Assembly: GCF_000392615.1 (NCBI RefSeq)
Contig: NZ_KB933398.1
Location: 315,729 to 379,728 of the forward strand
Direction: 5' to 3'
Source: Lysinibacillus sphaericus OT4b.31
GTDB taxonomy: Bacteria > Bacillota > Bacilli > Bacillales_A > Planococcaceae
DNA length: 64,000 nt
Shown: positions 22,276 to 31,268 of the stretch, in pieces
Layout of the letters: every line of letters begins with the position of its first letter
Numbering within the stretch: the stretch's first letter is position 1
The notes under the pieces: model-generated
Told to the model about the DNA's origin: nothing
The model's input: the letters and a program-made list of their open reading frames with translations, nothing else
The model's database searches: none
Translations under genes and position numbers: made by a program

Positions 22276-23178
22276 GTGAAAAATACAGTACCACGTTTGG
22301 TCAAAGGTGATACAGTTGGACTTGTAGCATTATCTAGCCTTGTTGAGCCAGAAAAGCTTGGGGAAGCATTAGCCTTTCTAGACGAATTGGATCTTCGCTA
22401 TAAAATAGGGGATACAATAAATGCCAAGCATGATTATTTAGCTGGAAGTGATGAGGAGCGGCTGGCAGACTTCCATGCGATGGTGAAAGATCCTGAAGTG
22501 AAGGCGATTTTTTGCGTAAAGGGCGGCTATGGTTCTGCTCGTATTGCGGCAAAGATAGATTATGACCTATTAGTAGAAAATCCAAAAATTTTCTGGGGCT
22601 TCTCTGATCTTACATATTTGCATTGTGCGATTCATGAATTTGCAGATTTAGTAACCTTCCATGGACCGATGCTAATGGCTGCAAGTAAAATGGACGATAT
22701 ATCAAAAAGAATGTTTTTACAGCTCTTTACACCGATGGAAGTACAATATACTGAAATGATTTCACCATTAACGACAATTACGTCAGGTGTTACACGCGGT
22801 CAAATAATAGGAGGAAACCTACGTCGACTCGTAAGTACGCTAGGCACGAAGTTTGAAGTTCATACAGATGGTAAAATTTTATTGATAGAAGATATAACTG
22901 AGTCTATTCCTCGTATTGATTCAATGCTTCAGCAATTAAAGCAAGCTCGAAAGCTTGAACAGTTAGCAGGTGTTGTGATTGGTTCCTTTACGCAAACAGG
23001 AGCAGATGAAGCGGCACTTCTAACGTTAATGAAAGAGTACTTTGCTGATTTAGGTGTTCCTGTAGTAGCTGGCTTTAAAATTGGACATGAAATAACGAAT
23101 ATTGCCATACCATTAGGGGTAGATGCAATTTTAGACGCACAGGAAAAAGTTTTAAGGATTTTACCAGGAGTACATTAA
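22276..23178 (+). CDS. LD-carboxypeptidase, S66 family
   Basis: The GTG at 22276 is chosen because AGGAGGGG lies 6 bases upstream; an in-frame ATG at 22222 has no ribosome site. The 300-residue product is an S66 serine peptidase (LdcA/MccF/YkfA type) that removes the terminal D-residue from murein peptides or cleaves related amides. Nucleophile Ser110 is in WGFSDLT, preceded by VKGGYGSARI. The catalytic Glu is probably in LLIEDITE and the His in KIGHEITNIAIPLG. It is cytoplasmic with no signal peptide, consistent with muropeptide recycling. It is monocistronic. Confidence 0.9.
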   Translation: MKNTVPRLVKGDTVGLVALSSLVEPEKLGEALAFLDELDLRYKIGDTINAKHDYLAGSDEERLADFHAMVKDPEVKAIFCVKGGYGSARIAAKIDYDLLVENPKIFWGFSDLTYLHCAIHEFADLVTFHGPMLMAASKMDDISKRMFLQLFTPMEVQYTEMISPLTTITSGVTRGQIIGGNLRRLVSTLGTKFEVHTDGKILLIEDITESIPRIDSMLQQLKQARKLEQLAGVVIGSFTQTGADEAALLTLMKEYFADLGVPVVAGFKIGHEITNIAIPLGVDAILDAQEKVLRILPGVH

Positions 23179-23185
23179 ATAAAAG

Positions 23186-23219
23186 AAGCGTTCTGCAGGT
23201 TTTAATGTGCAGAACGCTT
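23186..23219. terminator. Bidirectional terminator between LD-carboxypeptidase and catalase
   Basis: Twelve perfect pairs, AAGCGTTCTGCA (23186-23197) with its complement at 23208-23219. T-rich sequence flanks it on both strands, and it lies between convergent genes. Confidence 0.85.
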
Positions 23220-23226
23220 TGTTTCT

Positions 23227-24813
23227 TTAATAAGGCTCAGCATTATGCCCTTTTTTAATGGCATCGTTAGGCGCATCTTCTCCGTCGATATTACCAAGAG
23301 GTCGTGCAGTCGAAGAATCTTTTTGTGCCTTTTCCAAGCCGTCTTTTAATAAGCGACCATATTCTTCATCCGCTTCTTGTGCAAGGGCAATCATTGCTTG
23401 TTGGATAGAAATATTGCAACTCGATAAATCGCGAGTTAGATTTTCTAATAGTTCGTCTCGCTCCCATTGCTCAAAATTACGATATGTTTCACCAGCTTGT
23501 TTTGTGTTATTTTGGCGATTAATCGATTCACGTACGAGATGGCCTTCAATAAGTGGTGTATATTCTTTAGCTGTTTGTGATGCTTCCTTTAAGCCATTTA
23601 ACATGGAAGGCTCATAGTTGATATGTGGATTTTGCCCTGGTGCTAAATCTCTCTTATACAGCATTTGACCACCATTTTGATTGGTTGCTACCCGTTTCTT
23701 TGGTGCATTAATGGGCAGTTGTAAATAATTTGCTCCGACTCGATGACGCTGTGTGTCAGAATAAGAAAATGTTCGTCCCTGTAACATTTTATCATCGGAG
23801 AAATCGAGACCATCCACTAGGACACCGGTACCGAAAGTTGCCTGCTCAACCTCTGCAAAATAGTCTTCAGGATTTTTATTTAATACCATTTTACCGACGG
23901 GGTACCATGGGAATTTGTCGTTTGGCCAAAGCTTTGTATCATCTAGAGGATCAAAATCAAGCTCAGGATGTGGCCCATCCTCCATAATTTGTACATTTAA
24001 CTCCCACTCAGGGTAATCACCATGTGCAATTGCATCATATAAATCTTGCGTTGCATGATTGAAATTCTTCATTTGAATTTCTTCTGCTTCTTTTTGTGTT
24101 AAATTTTTAATGCCTTGTACTGGCTCCCAATGATATTTGACAAGTACAGCTTTGCCATCATTATTTACCCATTTATACGTATTAACGCCAGAGCCCTGCA
24201 TCATTCGATAATTGGCTGGAATGCCCCAAGGTGAGTAAACAAATGTCACCATATGGAAAGATTCCGGTGAACTCGCACAGAAATCAAAAAAGCGTTCAAC
24301 ATCTTGAATATTTGTAATAGGATCAGGCTTGAAAGCATGAATCATATCAGGGAATTTCATAGCATCGCGAATAAAGAAAATTTTTAAATTATTACCGACT
24401 AAATCCCAGTTGCCGTCCTCTGTATAAAACTTCACTGCAAAACCGCGCGGATCACGAAGGGTTTCAGGTGAATGTCCTCCATGAATAACCGTTGAAAAGC
24501 GAACAAAAACTGGTGTTTGCTTCCCCTTATTTTGAAAAACTTTAGCCCTTGTATACTTAGAAATAGGATCATTGCCCACTACACCATATGTTTCAAAATA
24601 GCCATGAGCACCAGCGCCACGAGCATGTACAACACGTTCTGGAATACGTTCTCGGTCAAAGTGACTTATTTTCTCCAAAAAATCATAATTCTCAAGTGTG
24701 GCAGGTCCGCGATTACTGACAGTTCGTAGATTTTGATTGTTGGTAATAGGGTGGCCTTGGCGATTTGTTAATGTCTCGTCATTTTTAAGATGTGAATCAT
24801 TTTGCTTGGTCAT
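23227..24813 (-). CDS. katA: Haem catalase
   Basis: The 528-residue monofunctional catalase splits hydrogen peroxide. The distal haem motif [15 protein letters not shown] (about 59-73) contains the catalytic His, the Asn lies in VGNNLKIFF, and the proximal Tyr in [14 protein letters not shown] (about 350). It begins with the typical [12 protein letters not shown] segment. The C-terminus has the short tail of small-subunit catalases. No Fur/PerR-type TTATAAT box is obvious upstream; instead a minus-strand terminator-like hairpin (24880-24911) lies in the leader, which could attenuate transcription or just insulate the gene. Confidence 0.96.
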   Translation of the reverse strand: MTKQNDSHLKNDETLTNRQGHPITNNQNLRTVSNRGPATLENYDFLEKISHFDRERIPERVVHARGAGAHGYFETYGVVGNDPISKYTRAKVFQNKGKQTPVFVRFSTVIHGGHSPETLRDPRGFAVKFYTEDGNWDLVGNNLKIFFIRDAMKFPDMIHAFKPDPITNIQDVERFFDFCASSPESFHMVTFVYSPWGIPANYRMMQGSGVNTYKWVNNDGKAVLVKYHWEPVQGIKNLTQKEAEEIQMKNFNHATQDLYDAIAHGDYPEWELNVQIMEDGPHPELDFDPLDDTKLWPNDKFPWYPVGKMVLNKNPEDYFAEVEQATFGTGVLVDGLDFSDDKMLQGRTFSYSDTQRHRVGANYLQLPINAPKKRVATNQNGGQMLYKRDLAPGQNPHINYEPSMLNGLKEASQTAKEYTPLIEGHLVRESINRQNNTKQAGETYRNFEQWERDELLENLTRDLSSCNISIQQAMIALAQEADEEYGRLLKDGLEKAQKDSSTARPLGNIDGEDAPNDAIKKGHNAEPY

Positions 24814-24879
24814 TGTATTACCCCTTTTCTTTGGATTACATACATTCTGTCCTTGCTAGGGGCAAACTAGACATAAAAA

Positions 24880-24911
24880 ACTCTCTTACACACTGGGTGT
24901 AAGAGAGTTTA
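24880..24911 (-). terminator. Terminator-like hairpin in the katA leader
   Basis: ACTCTCTTACAC pairs with GTGTAAGAGAGT around a short loop. On the minus strand a six-T run follows, so it would stop transcripts approaching katA from the right. It is about 70 bp before the katA start. Confidence 0.65.
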
Positions 24912-25341
24912 TTGGGTGGTGTTTTCGAATTAGTCTTCTGATTGCAAATTGTTTTTATACCTTTGCCTATAGTTGGTAATTGGTCATCGGTCATAAAGTA
25001 ACAGGTCACATGTCATTGGTTTACTAAAGTTATCTACTTAAATGTAGGATTTCGAAAAACAGCACACCCAACTTGGTATGGAGTCTCACCAACTCCATAA
25101 ATCTATTGTATACAGTTTCAGATGGTATGAAAAGCCTTGAATTATCAGCATGCTTGAAAACATATTTCATGCAATGGATTCAAATGACGAGCTGAATATT
25201 CATGGTGCTTCTAACCAAAAAAGGTAGTGTTCATATTTTCCTTTTAATATGAAACCTTTTTTCGTATCAATCGTATTATAAGCTAGACAATCTGAAATGA
25301 TAGAACTGAAAAAAGGGAGAAATGAATTTTTGAACCATTGA
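24912..25341. other. Gene-poor AT-rich region
   Basis: No gene is supported. Short direct repeats of GGTCA/AGGTCACATGTCAT type occur at about 24976-25020. Imperfect hairpins are present near 25205-25265. Confidence 0.4.
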
Positions 25342-25678
25342 ATGAAACAATTACTTCTTGTAATTTACTTGATTGCCATTGCGGATGCGTATTACTCAAC
25401 GTTGTTTATTGAACCAAAAACACCACCGCAACATCAGACGATTAAAGTGTCTGCCATTACGGTGGCACAACTGCGGTAGCAACCCTAACAAAAAGAAACG
25501 ACGTGCACGTCGTTTAAAGCCTTCTATGCAGCAACACATTAATCGACTTCTTCAGAGCACTAAGTATTTCAAAGAAAACGTGATGCTTAGTAACCTGTTA
25601 AAGAACAGATTGGACATACACAGACCGATGCGAGAGCCGCCTTTCATCTTTTTACGCTTTCGACATTTACGTTGCTGA
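25342..25678 (+). pseudogene. Possible frameshifted small gene
   Basis: A frame starting at 25342 encodes MKQLLLVIYLIAIADAYYST then about 25 more residues to a stop at 25477-25479. The overlapping frame continues with a strongly basic stretch (NPNKKKRRARRLKPSMQQHI) to a stop at 25676. Joining them would give a signal-anchored basic protein of about 110 residues. A clean terminator follows at 25703-25731, which suggests a transcribed gene. There is no good ribosome site at 25342. I recognise no family, so the call is tentative. Confidence 0.35.
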
Positions 25679-25702
25679 TAATTGTTAGCAATTGTTAAGC
25701 TA

Positions 25703-25731
25703 AAAGCTGCAATATATTTGCAGCTTTTTTT
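25703..25731 (+). terminator. Terminator
   Basis: AAGCTGC (25704-25710) pairs with GCAGCTT (25720-25726) within a longer A/T-extended stem, then a T-run. It indicates plus-strand transcription across 25342-25678. Confidence 0.75.
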
Positions 25732-26032
25732 GTGATGGTAGATTAATCTTTCTGTCAAATGATTGAATATTCGGTTGTGAAGCACCCCATAATGTAGTGT
25801 TTATATACTTATTAGTACTGAATGAATACATAATATCGCTAAAATAACTACTATCATATATTTAGAAATATACTTAAATATATGTTGCCAACTTTAGGCT
25901 GTTTTCACTAAAGCTTGTTGCTAATTTAACGAAAGCCCCTGTGCACAATAATTTCTAGTCCTTGCAGAGAAAGACGCCCAAAAACATCTATATTGCAAAC
26001 AACTTTGAATCAATCCGTATTTCCCAAGTATT

Positions 26033-26248
26033 TTAACTATCTTCTTCAAATTTGTACTCTAAAATATCCCCGGGTTGGCATTCTAATGCCTTACAAATTG
26101 CTTCTAATGTTGAAAGCCTAATTGCTTTTGCCTTGCCATTTTTCAATATAGAAAGGTTAGCCAGTGTTATTCCAATCCTCTCAGAAAGTTCTGTTACACT
26201 CATTTTCCTTTTTGCCAGCATCACATCGATATTGATTATAATTGCCAT
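26033..26248 (-). CDS. yozG: XRE regulator of the YozG family
   Basis: The 71-residue helix-turn-helix protein is very close to B. subtilis YozG as I recall it (MAIIINIDVMLAKRKMSVTE, then a recognition helix in ITLANLSILKNGKAKAIR and ALECQPGDILEY). The ATG at 26248 follows GAGGTGAATA; an in-frame GTG at 26257 is part of that ribosome site. It directly follows the DUF2975 membrane gene on the same strand, the usual pairing for this family. It probably regulates its own operon. Confidence 0.9.
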   Translation of the reverse strand: MAIIINIDVMLAKRKMSVTELSERIGITLANLSILKNGKAKAIRLSTLEAICKALECQPGDILEYKFEEDS

Positions 26249-26258
26249 ATTATTCACC

Positions 26259-26741
26259 TCAGACCGTTAAATCATTTTCTGATTTTATTTCGATGGCATT
26301 TTGTAATAGCTTTTGAAGAACAGCAGCAAAGACTGTAATCACAATTGAAGCAAAAATCATGACCATTCCAATTAGTATGATACCTGGCGCATCGTCCATC
26401 TCCGCCATGAGATAGAAGAGTGGCATACCTAATACATACAAGATACTGATTGTGATTGCACAGTATTTTATATTTTTTAAAGCTCTTACAGATAAATCCG
26501 AGAAAGCGATATTCTTGTCAATGTAGCTTAAAAGTCTAAATGCTTGATACAGAGCAAGGTAAAAAGGAATCGCTGTTGCATACAAATTGATGAAAATGAG
26601 ATATTTTATATAAGCCATATCCGGATACAATTGTGCTGCAAAACTCGCTATCTCAGGCACCAAAAATATGCACAAAGCAAGGACGGGGATTCCCATAAGT
26701 ATAACAGCTAACTTTAAAAAGAGTGTTGATACTCGTTTCAT
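26259..26741 (-). CDS. DUF2975 membrane protein
   Basis: The 160-residue protein has four membrane segments (about residues 8-30, 44-66, 85-108, 118-143), matching DUF2975 proteins that occur next to YozG-type regulators. The start Met at 26741 is preceded by GAGGTG; an upstream ATG at 26750 lies within the ribosome-site spacing. The two genes form an operon with a 10-base gap. Function is unknown in all members I know of. Confidence 0.82.
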   Translation of the reverse strand: MKRVSTLFLKLAVILMGIPVLALCIFLVPEIASFAAQLYPDMAYIKYLIFINLYATAIPFYLALYQAFRLLSYIDKNIAFSDLSVRALKNIKYCAITISILYVLGMPLFYLMAEMDDAPGIILIGMVMIFASIVITVFAAVLQKLLQNAIEIKSENDLTV

Positions 26742-26935
26742 AAAAAGCACCTCACTTATTTATTGTCAATTTGAATTTAACATGTAGTTTATTGTTTTAC
26801 AATAAATTTTTATTAATTTTAACAACATTTTTATTGTTACAATCATTACCATTTCAAAGAACACGTAAAACTATTCAATTTAGGAAAACAGCCATTAGCC
26901 ACAATCCAAATTATCCAATGCTCAAAATTTTGCCC

Positions 26936-27064
26936 TCAATTCATGTATGCTGCAAACTTTTGAGCAGCTTTCTCTTTTGATTTTTCAGTGACATTTTTGT
27001 GTAGGTATTCAATGTTGTTTGCTTGATTTCCGTGCCCTAAATTTCTTATGTAATCTGCAAACAT
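26936..27064 (-). pseudogene. C-terminal relic of a tyrosine integrase
   Basis: The 42 residues read IRNLGHGNQANNIEYLHK followed by VTEKSKEKAAQKF, the ending of phage-type integrases: the LGH box, the nucleophile Tyr in EYLH and the AAxKF tail. The catalytic domain and Arg are missing. A terminator-like hairpin (27071-27090) abuts the truncated end. It marks a former mobile element unrelated to the intact one at 338-16083. Confidence 0.65.
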
Positions 27065-27070
27065 TAAGAG

Positions 27071-27093
27071 AAGTCGAGGAGACTCGACTTTTT
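27071..27093 (+). terminator. Hairpin next to the integrase relic
   Basis: AAGTCGAG (27071-27078) pairs perfectly with CTCGACTT (27083-27090), followed by TTT. Confidence 0.55.
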
Positions 27094-27368
27094 AAGTACA
27101 TTTAATTATTTTCTTCGACAGAATTCGAGCTTTTGAAAGACGTTCATAATACCCGTCTAAGATAGTCTATGCGTAATGCGAATTCTTTATATAACCAAAG
27201 GTGTCGAAAAATGGCGAAAGATAATGGTGGAAATGTAACCCTTAATTTGGCAAAATTGTAATCGCAGTAAGTGAAATGTTAATTTATAAACTATTTGTAT
27301 TATAATTGTATTTCGCTAGATCAAATAACGTATATTTTTAATGGTATGCATTCGGAGGGAATAATGTA

Positions 27369-28010
27369 ATGAAGAAAGTTTTATTAGTATTACTAGCCAT
27401 AATGCTAGTTGGGTGTTCTGGTGAGGGAACAGAAAAGAACAAAGAGGAAAATGTAAAAAAAGAAGAGATCGTAAAGGAAGAGAAAGTTGTTCCTGTAAAA
27501 TATGAAGAGGTTGATCCTGAATCAAAAGCTACAATAGAAAAGTTTGTTAAAAAATACAATGTCAGAGTTGATGTATATAAACAGGATACAGAAGAACCAA
27601 TAGAATTAGAGAAGATTCCAGAACCAATAACTAGTGAACTAAATAAAGAGGAAAATATTTTGTCGCAAATCCTATTGGAAACAGATTTTAAAAAATATAA
27701 GGGTCATTATAAAATAGTCGCTAAATATAATGAGGATAAAAAATTAGTTGGCTATAATATCTCTGTAGAAGGAAGCCCAATAAACGAAGTAAGTGAAGAG
27801 GGAGATGAATGGGAAGAAGGATTATTAGCTGCTATGTCAATTATTGATGCAATAGGATTGAATTTAGATAAAAATGAAGTGGAATTTGATAAAGCTATAG
27901 ATGAAGAGAAAGACACTCATACATATACTGATTCTAATTATAATGTAACTTTTCTTCTTGCTGATTTAGATTTAGGAACATATGAAATTAATTATGATTT
28001 AACGAACTAG
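27369..28010 (+). CDS. Lipoprotein of unknown function
   Basis: The 213-residue product has a lipoprotein signal peptide with lipobox LVGC (Cys16), then a Lys/Glu-rich low-complexity linker (about 18-45) and a globular acidic domain. No family is recognised. It is membrane-anchored on the outside. A TATAAT at 27301-27306 may be its -10. The terminator at 28014-28045 ends the single-gene transcript. The gene is more AT-rich and richer in Lys/Glu codons than its neighbours and lies next to the integrase relic, so transfer is possible. Confidence 0.8.
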   Translation: MKKVLLVLLAIMLVGCSGEGTEKNKEENVKKEEIVKEEKVVPVKYEEVDPESKATIEKFVKKYNVRVDVYKQDTEEPIELEKIPEPITSELNKEENILSQILLETDFKKYKGHYKIVAKYNEDKKLVGYNISVEGSPINEVSEEGDEWEEGLLAAMSIIDAIGLNLDKNEVEFDKAIDEEKDTHTYTDSNYNVTFLLADLDLGTYEINYDLTN

Positions 28011-28013
28011 AAC

Positions 28014-28045
28014 AAAAAAGCATCTCTAAACGGATGCTTTTTTTG
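28014..28045 (+). terminator. Lipoprotein gene terminator
   Basis: AAAAAAGCATC (28014-28024) pairs with GATGCTTTTTT (28033-28043), followed by more T. Confidence 0.8.
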
Positions 28046-28229
28046 TATTTCAACGAATAATTACAGTTTTAAAAACTCGCAGTGTGAAGAAAAGAGGGAA
28101 TAATACTTCTGGAGATCTACAAATGAAAAAGATTGGAGCAAATAGCTTCAATCTTTAAGGATAAAACTTGCCCCAACTATAGCATTCATTTAACTTCCGT
28201 AACTGTATCTCCATCTCACCGACTGGAGC

Positions 28230-28739
28230 TTAGAAATAACGAGAATCGTCAAAGTTCAGTGCTACGCTATAATTTTTGGCATTAATTAAATTGGAAAGTT
28301 TATGTGCTTCTTTATCGAGTTTAAGAGCACGTTCACGGTATTCATCGGGTTCGTACATAGCAATTTCATAAAGCATCGTGCTTTCACCATAGCCCATGCG
28401 TACACTTTCTTTTTCATGCGTACTAAAGTGCTTGCAAAGCTCTGCTTCAGCTCGAAGCTGTGTCGCAAGTTCAATTGCCTCGACCAGCGCTAATTGTTGA
28501 TCTTTAAAGTCTACTGTGTTTTTAATATTGGCTTCATATACAAGCCGATCTAATGTACGCACATCGAGACGTACCTGCGCTAGCTCAGATTCAATAACAG
28601 TCATGGCTCGATTGCTCGTTTTTGGAGCTTGTCCCTTTTCGACTGTTACAAAGGCACTACGGTGCAATTCGCCCATAAGTTCCTGGGTTTTTTTTGTTAA
28701 AATGCTTTTCAATTTAACAGCTTCTGCAAGATTTATCAT
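28230..28739 (-). CDS. DIP1984/septicolysin-like protein
   Basis: The 169-residue helical protein opens MINLAEAVKLKSILTKKTQEL, a pattern I associate with the DIP1984 family (sometimes called septicolysin), with coiled helices through residue 120. It has no signal peptide and is cytosolic. Function is not established. It lies 15 bases downstream of the B3/4-domain gene on the same strand, so they probably share an operon. Family assignment is from memory of the N-terminal pattern and is moderately sure. Confidence 0.65.
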   Translation of the reverse strand: MINLAEAVKLKSILTKKTQELMGELHRSAFVTVEKGQAPKTSNRAMTVIESELAQVRLDVRTLDRLVYEANIKNTVDFKDQQLALVEAIELATQLRAEAELCKHFSTHEKESVRMGYGESTMLYEIAMYEPDEYRERALKLDKEAHKLSNLINAKNYSVALNFDDSRYF

Positions 28740-28754
28740 GTGAACACGTCCTCT

Positions 28755-29444
28755 TTATAGTGTAGTAGATGGTGCTGCATTTGTTAATAGCGTTGTTTTA
28801 TAGTCGCCACCATGAATTTGATTGAACATTTTTCCTGCAGAGGCAAGAAGCTCTTCGGATTGACTTTCACAAAGTGATGGACGGAGGTAGAAGATTTGTA
28901 AAGCATCTATCGTTGTCTCTGAGACAGCCGTTCGTCTTGAATCGACGAATGGCGAACCGAATGCACCTTCCTCGTCACAACTATAGAGGATATTATTTAG
29001 CGAATTAAAGCGGCCGTTCAAGCCTTCATACCCTGTTTCTTCGTTGCCAAGTGCGATTTCAACATTTCCTTTAAGAAAAGCTATATCATATAGGCCGATT
29101 GGAATTTCATATTGCAAGGAGAAGAAATTATTTAAATCAATACCAGATTGGAATGGTGTTAAATAATTTTGTTTACTGATACGACGCATTAAGCTTTCTG
29201 CCGAGTGACGATAGCGGTTTGGATCAGCACCAAGCTTTTTCCATAGTTGTCGCCATTCTGCGATACCAGCTCGTTCTGTAACAGAAGTCTCCTGCATTTC
29301 TAAAAATAGATTTTCCTGATACAATTGCATTCGTCCCTTAATCATTTGGGGCGATTGTGTTACGACAATTTTGGTATAATGAATAATGCCGATTTTCAGT
29401 TCAGGATGTTGTGTATTGAGAGTTGGATTGAGTGACACTTTCAT
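28755..29444 (-). CDS. B3/4-domain protein
   Basis: The 229-residue protein resembles the stand-alone B3/B4 domain of phenylalanyl-tRNA synthetase beta: WRQLWKKLGADPNRYRHSAE (about 64-83), LMRRISKQN, DLNNFFSLQYEIPIGLYDI (about 102-120) and a late SRRTAVSETT. In PheT this domain edits mischarged Tyr-tRNA; in free-standing relatives a role in trans-editing or other ligand binding is supposed. It is in an operon with the DIP1984-like gene and is divergent from queG. Confidence 0.8.
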   Translation of the reverse strand: MKVSLNPTLNTQHPELKIGIIHYTKIVVTQSPQMIKGRMQLYQENLFLEMQETSVTERAGIAEWRQLWKKLGADPNRYRHSAESLMRRISKQNYLTPFQSGIDLNNFFSLQYEIPIGLYDIAFLKGNVEIALGNEETGYEGLNGRFNSLNNILYSCDEEGAFGSPFVDSRRTAVSETTIDALQIFYLRPSLCESQSEELLASAGKMFNQIHGGDYKTTLLTNAAPSTTL

Positions 29445-29503
29445 AATTCATCACCTACTTTAACTATTTCTATTATTGTAACATGTAAGGAGTTGGAAAT
29501 AAA

Positions 29504-30634
29504 ATGAACATACATGACCTACAACGTGAATTTGTGGCGTATGCAATGTCCATTGGCGTTGATAAAATTGGCTTTACAACGGCAGCTCCATTTACAGAAT
29601 TAAAAAATCGACTGCGTCGTCAGCAAGAGCTTGGCTATCAGTCAGGCTTTGAAGAAAGCGATATTGAAAAACGTACTGAGCCATTTCAACTATTAGCAGG
29701 AGCAGAAAGCATAGTTGCCATAGCGGTAGCGTATCCATCACGTATGCAGGATGCACCTGTTGGAAAAAAAGGCTCAAGACGTGGTATTTTTTGTAGAGCT
29801 TCTTGGGGTGTCGATTATCATACAGCGTTAAGAGAGCGTTTGAAACTATTATCAGCATGGCTCGAAGAACGAGTAGAGGGTGTGCGTATAGAGTCAATGG
29901 TTGATACAGGCGCACTTGTAGACAGGGCGGTTGCAGAGCGTGCGGGTATTGGTTGGAGCGGGAAAAATTGCTCTATTATTACGCCGGAGTTTGGTTCATA
30001 TGTGTATTTAGGAGAGATCATTACAAATCTTCCATTTGCCCCGGATACAGCGATGGAAGATGAATGTGGGGATTGCCGCTTATGCTTAGATGTTTGCCCA
30101 ACAGGCGCGTTAATAGCGGGGGGACAACTTGATTCACAGCGTTGTATTGCTTTTTTAACGCAGACGAAGGGAACTTTGCCCGATGAATTTCGTAGCCATA
30201 TTGGTAATCGTTTGTACGGCTGTGATACATGCCAAACAGTGTGCCCAAAAAACAAAGGGAAGATTAACTGGATTCACGAAGAGTTTAAGCCAAATCCAGA
30301 AATCGCAAAGCCGTTACTTGTACCACTTTTGACCATTTCTAACCGTGATTTTAAAGACAAATTTGGACATGTTTCAGGCTCATGGCGTGGTAAGAAGCCT
30401 ATTCAACGCAATGCCATTTTGGCTCTAGCGCATTTTAAAGAAGAAATCGCTGTGCCTGATTTAGTGTCGCTTCTTGAAAAAGATGAACGTCCTGTTATCC
30501 GAGGAACAGCGGCATGGGCATTAGGGAAAATTGGCGGGGAACAGGCAGAAAGAGCATTACTCGCTGCGAAGGGCACGGAACAAGACGATGAAGTACTCGT
30601 TGAAATTAATAAAGGTTTACAATTTTTTAGCTAA
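29504..30634 (+). CDS. queG: Epoxyqueuosine reductase
   Basis: The 376-residue cobalamin- and Fe-S-dependent enzyme performs the last step of queuosine synthesis, reducing epoxyqueuosine in tRNA. Visible are VDTGALVDRAVAERAGIGW (about 131-150, active-site Asp), two 4Fe-4S motifs CGDCRLCLDVCPTG (about 188-201) and CDTCQTVCPKN (about 241-251), and a C-terminal HEAT-like region (about 300-370). Ribosome site AAGGAGTTGG precedes the ATG. It is 14 bases upstream of trmL, so both tRNA-modifying genes are cotranscribed. Confidence 0.96.
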   Translation: MNIHDLQREFVAYAMSIGVDKIGFTTAAPFTELKNRLRRQQELGYQSGFEESDIEKRTEPFQLLAGAESIVAIAVAYPSRMQDAPVGKKGSRRGIFCRASWGVDYHTALRERLKLLSAWLEERVEGVRIESMVDTGALVDRAVAERAGIGWSGKNCSIITPEFGSYVYLGEIITNLPFAPDTAMEDECGDCRLCLDVCPTGALIAGGQLDSQRCIAFLTQTKGTLPDEFRSHIGNRLYGCDTCQTVCPKNKGKINWIHEEFKPNPEIAKPLLVPLLTISNRDFKDKFGHVSGSWRGKKPIQRNAILALAHFKEEIAVPDLVSLLEKDERPVIRGTAAWALGKIGGEQAERALLAAKGTEQDDEVLVEINKGLQFFS

Positions 30635-30648
30635 GGAAGTGTACCGTT

Positions 30649-31122
30649 ATGCCACTGCATATCGTTTTATATCAACCAGAGATTCCAGCAAATACAGGCA
30701 ATATTGCACGTACCTGTGCTGGGACGAATACCTCTCTGCATTTAATTCGTCCCCTGGGCTTTTCAACAGACGATAAAATGCTTAAACGTGCCGGATTAGA
30801 TTACTGGCATAGTGTCAATGTTGTGTATCATGATTCACTTGAGGATTTTATTGAAGTATCGAAAAACGGTGATCTATATTTAATTGAAACGTATAGTGAA
30901 GAGCCGTTTACAACACATGATTTTAGTGATCAGGAACGTGACATATACTTTATGTTTGGCAAAGAAACGACAGGCTTGCCAAAGGATTTTGCATATGAAC
31001 GTCGCGATATGTGTCTGCGTATTCCTCAAAGTGAACATATTCGCTCCTTGAATTTATCGAATACAGCCGCGATTGTTATTTATGAAGCTTTGAGACAGCA
31101 AGGTTACCCAGGGTTACATTAA
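30649..31122 (+). CDS. trmL: tRNA (cytidine(34)-2'-O)-methyltransferase
   Basis: The 157-residue SPOUT methyltransferase modifies the wobble ribose of tRNA-Leu isoacceptors. Motifs seen are YQPEIPANTGNIARTCAGT (motif 1, about 8-26), FGKETTGLP (about 103-111) and IPQSEHIRSLNLSNTAAIVIYE (about 124-145, trefoil-knot cofactor site). Length is normal. It is the second gene of the queG operon. Confidence 0.95.
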   Translation: MPLHIVLYQPEIPANTGNIARTCAGTNTSLHLIRPLGFSTDDKMLKRAGLDYWHSVNVVYHDSLEDFIEVSKNGDLYLIETYSEEPFTTHDFSDQERDIYFMFGKETTGLPKDFAYERRDMCLRIPQSEHIRSLNLSNTAAIVIYEALRQQGYPGLH

Positions 31123-31155
31123 AAAAGCAGTTCTCATGAGGAGAACTGCTTTTTT
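31121..31155 (+). terminator. queG-trmL terminator
   Basis: Fifteen perfect pairs between 31121-31135 and 31141-31155 with the T-run in the right arm. The left arm includes the trmL stop codon. Confidence 0.85.
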
Positions 31156-31170
31156 TCTTGGGGAATATGG

Positions 31171-31268
31171 AAGTGACGGATAGAATCCCGAAAGTGACAG
31201 ATAGAACTCTAAAAGTGACGGATAGAATCCCGAAAGTGACGGATAGAACTCTAAAAGTGACGGATAGA
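31171..31268. repeat. Tandem 21-bp repeats, about 4.7 units
   Basis: Units start at 31171, 31192, 31213, 31234 and 31255, each AAGTGACGGATAGA plus a 7-base end. The ends alternate between ATCCCGA and ACTCTAA, giving a 42-bp higher-order unit. The last unit runs into the stop codon of the VOC gene. Confidence 0.85.

Noticed and set aside
23227-24900. PerR box upstream of katA
   Set aside because: No TTATAAT-N-ATTATAA-like palindrome could be seen in 24814-24940; only the terminator-like hairpin was found.
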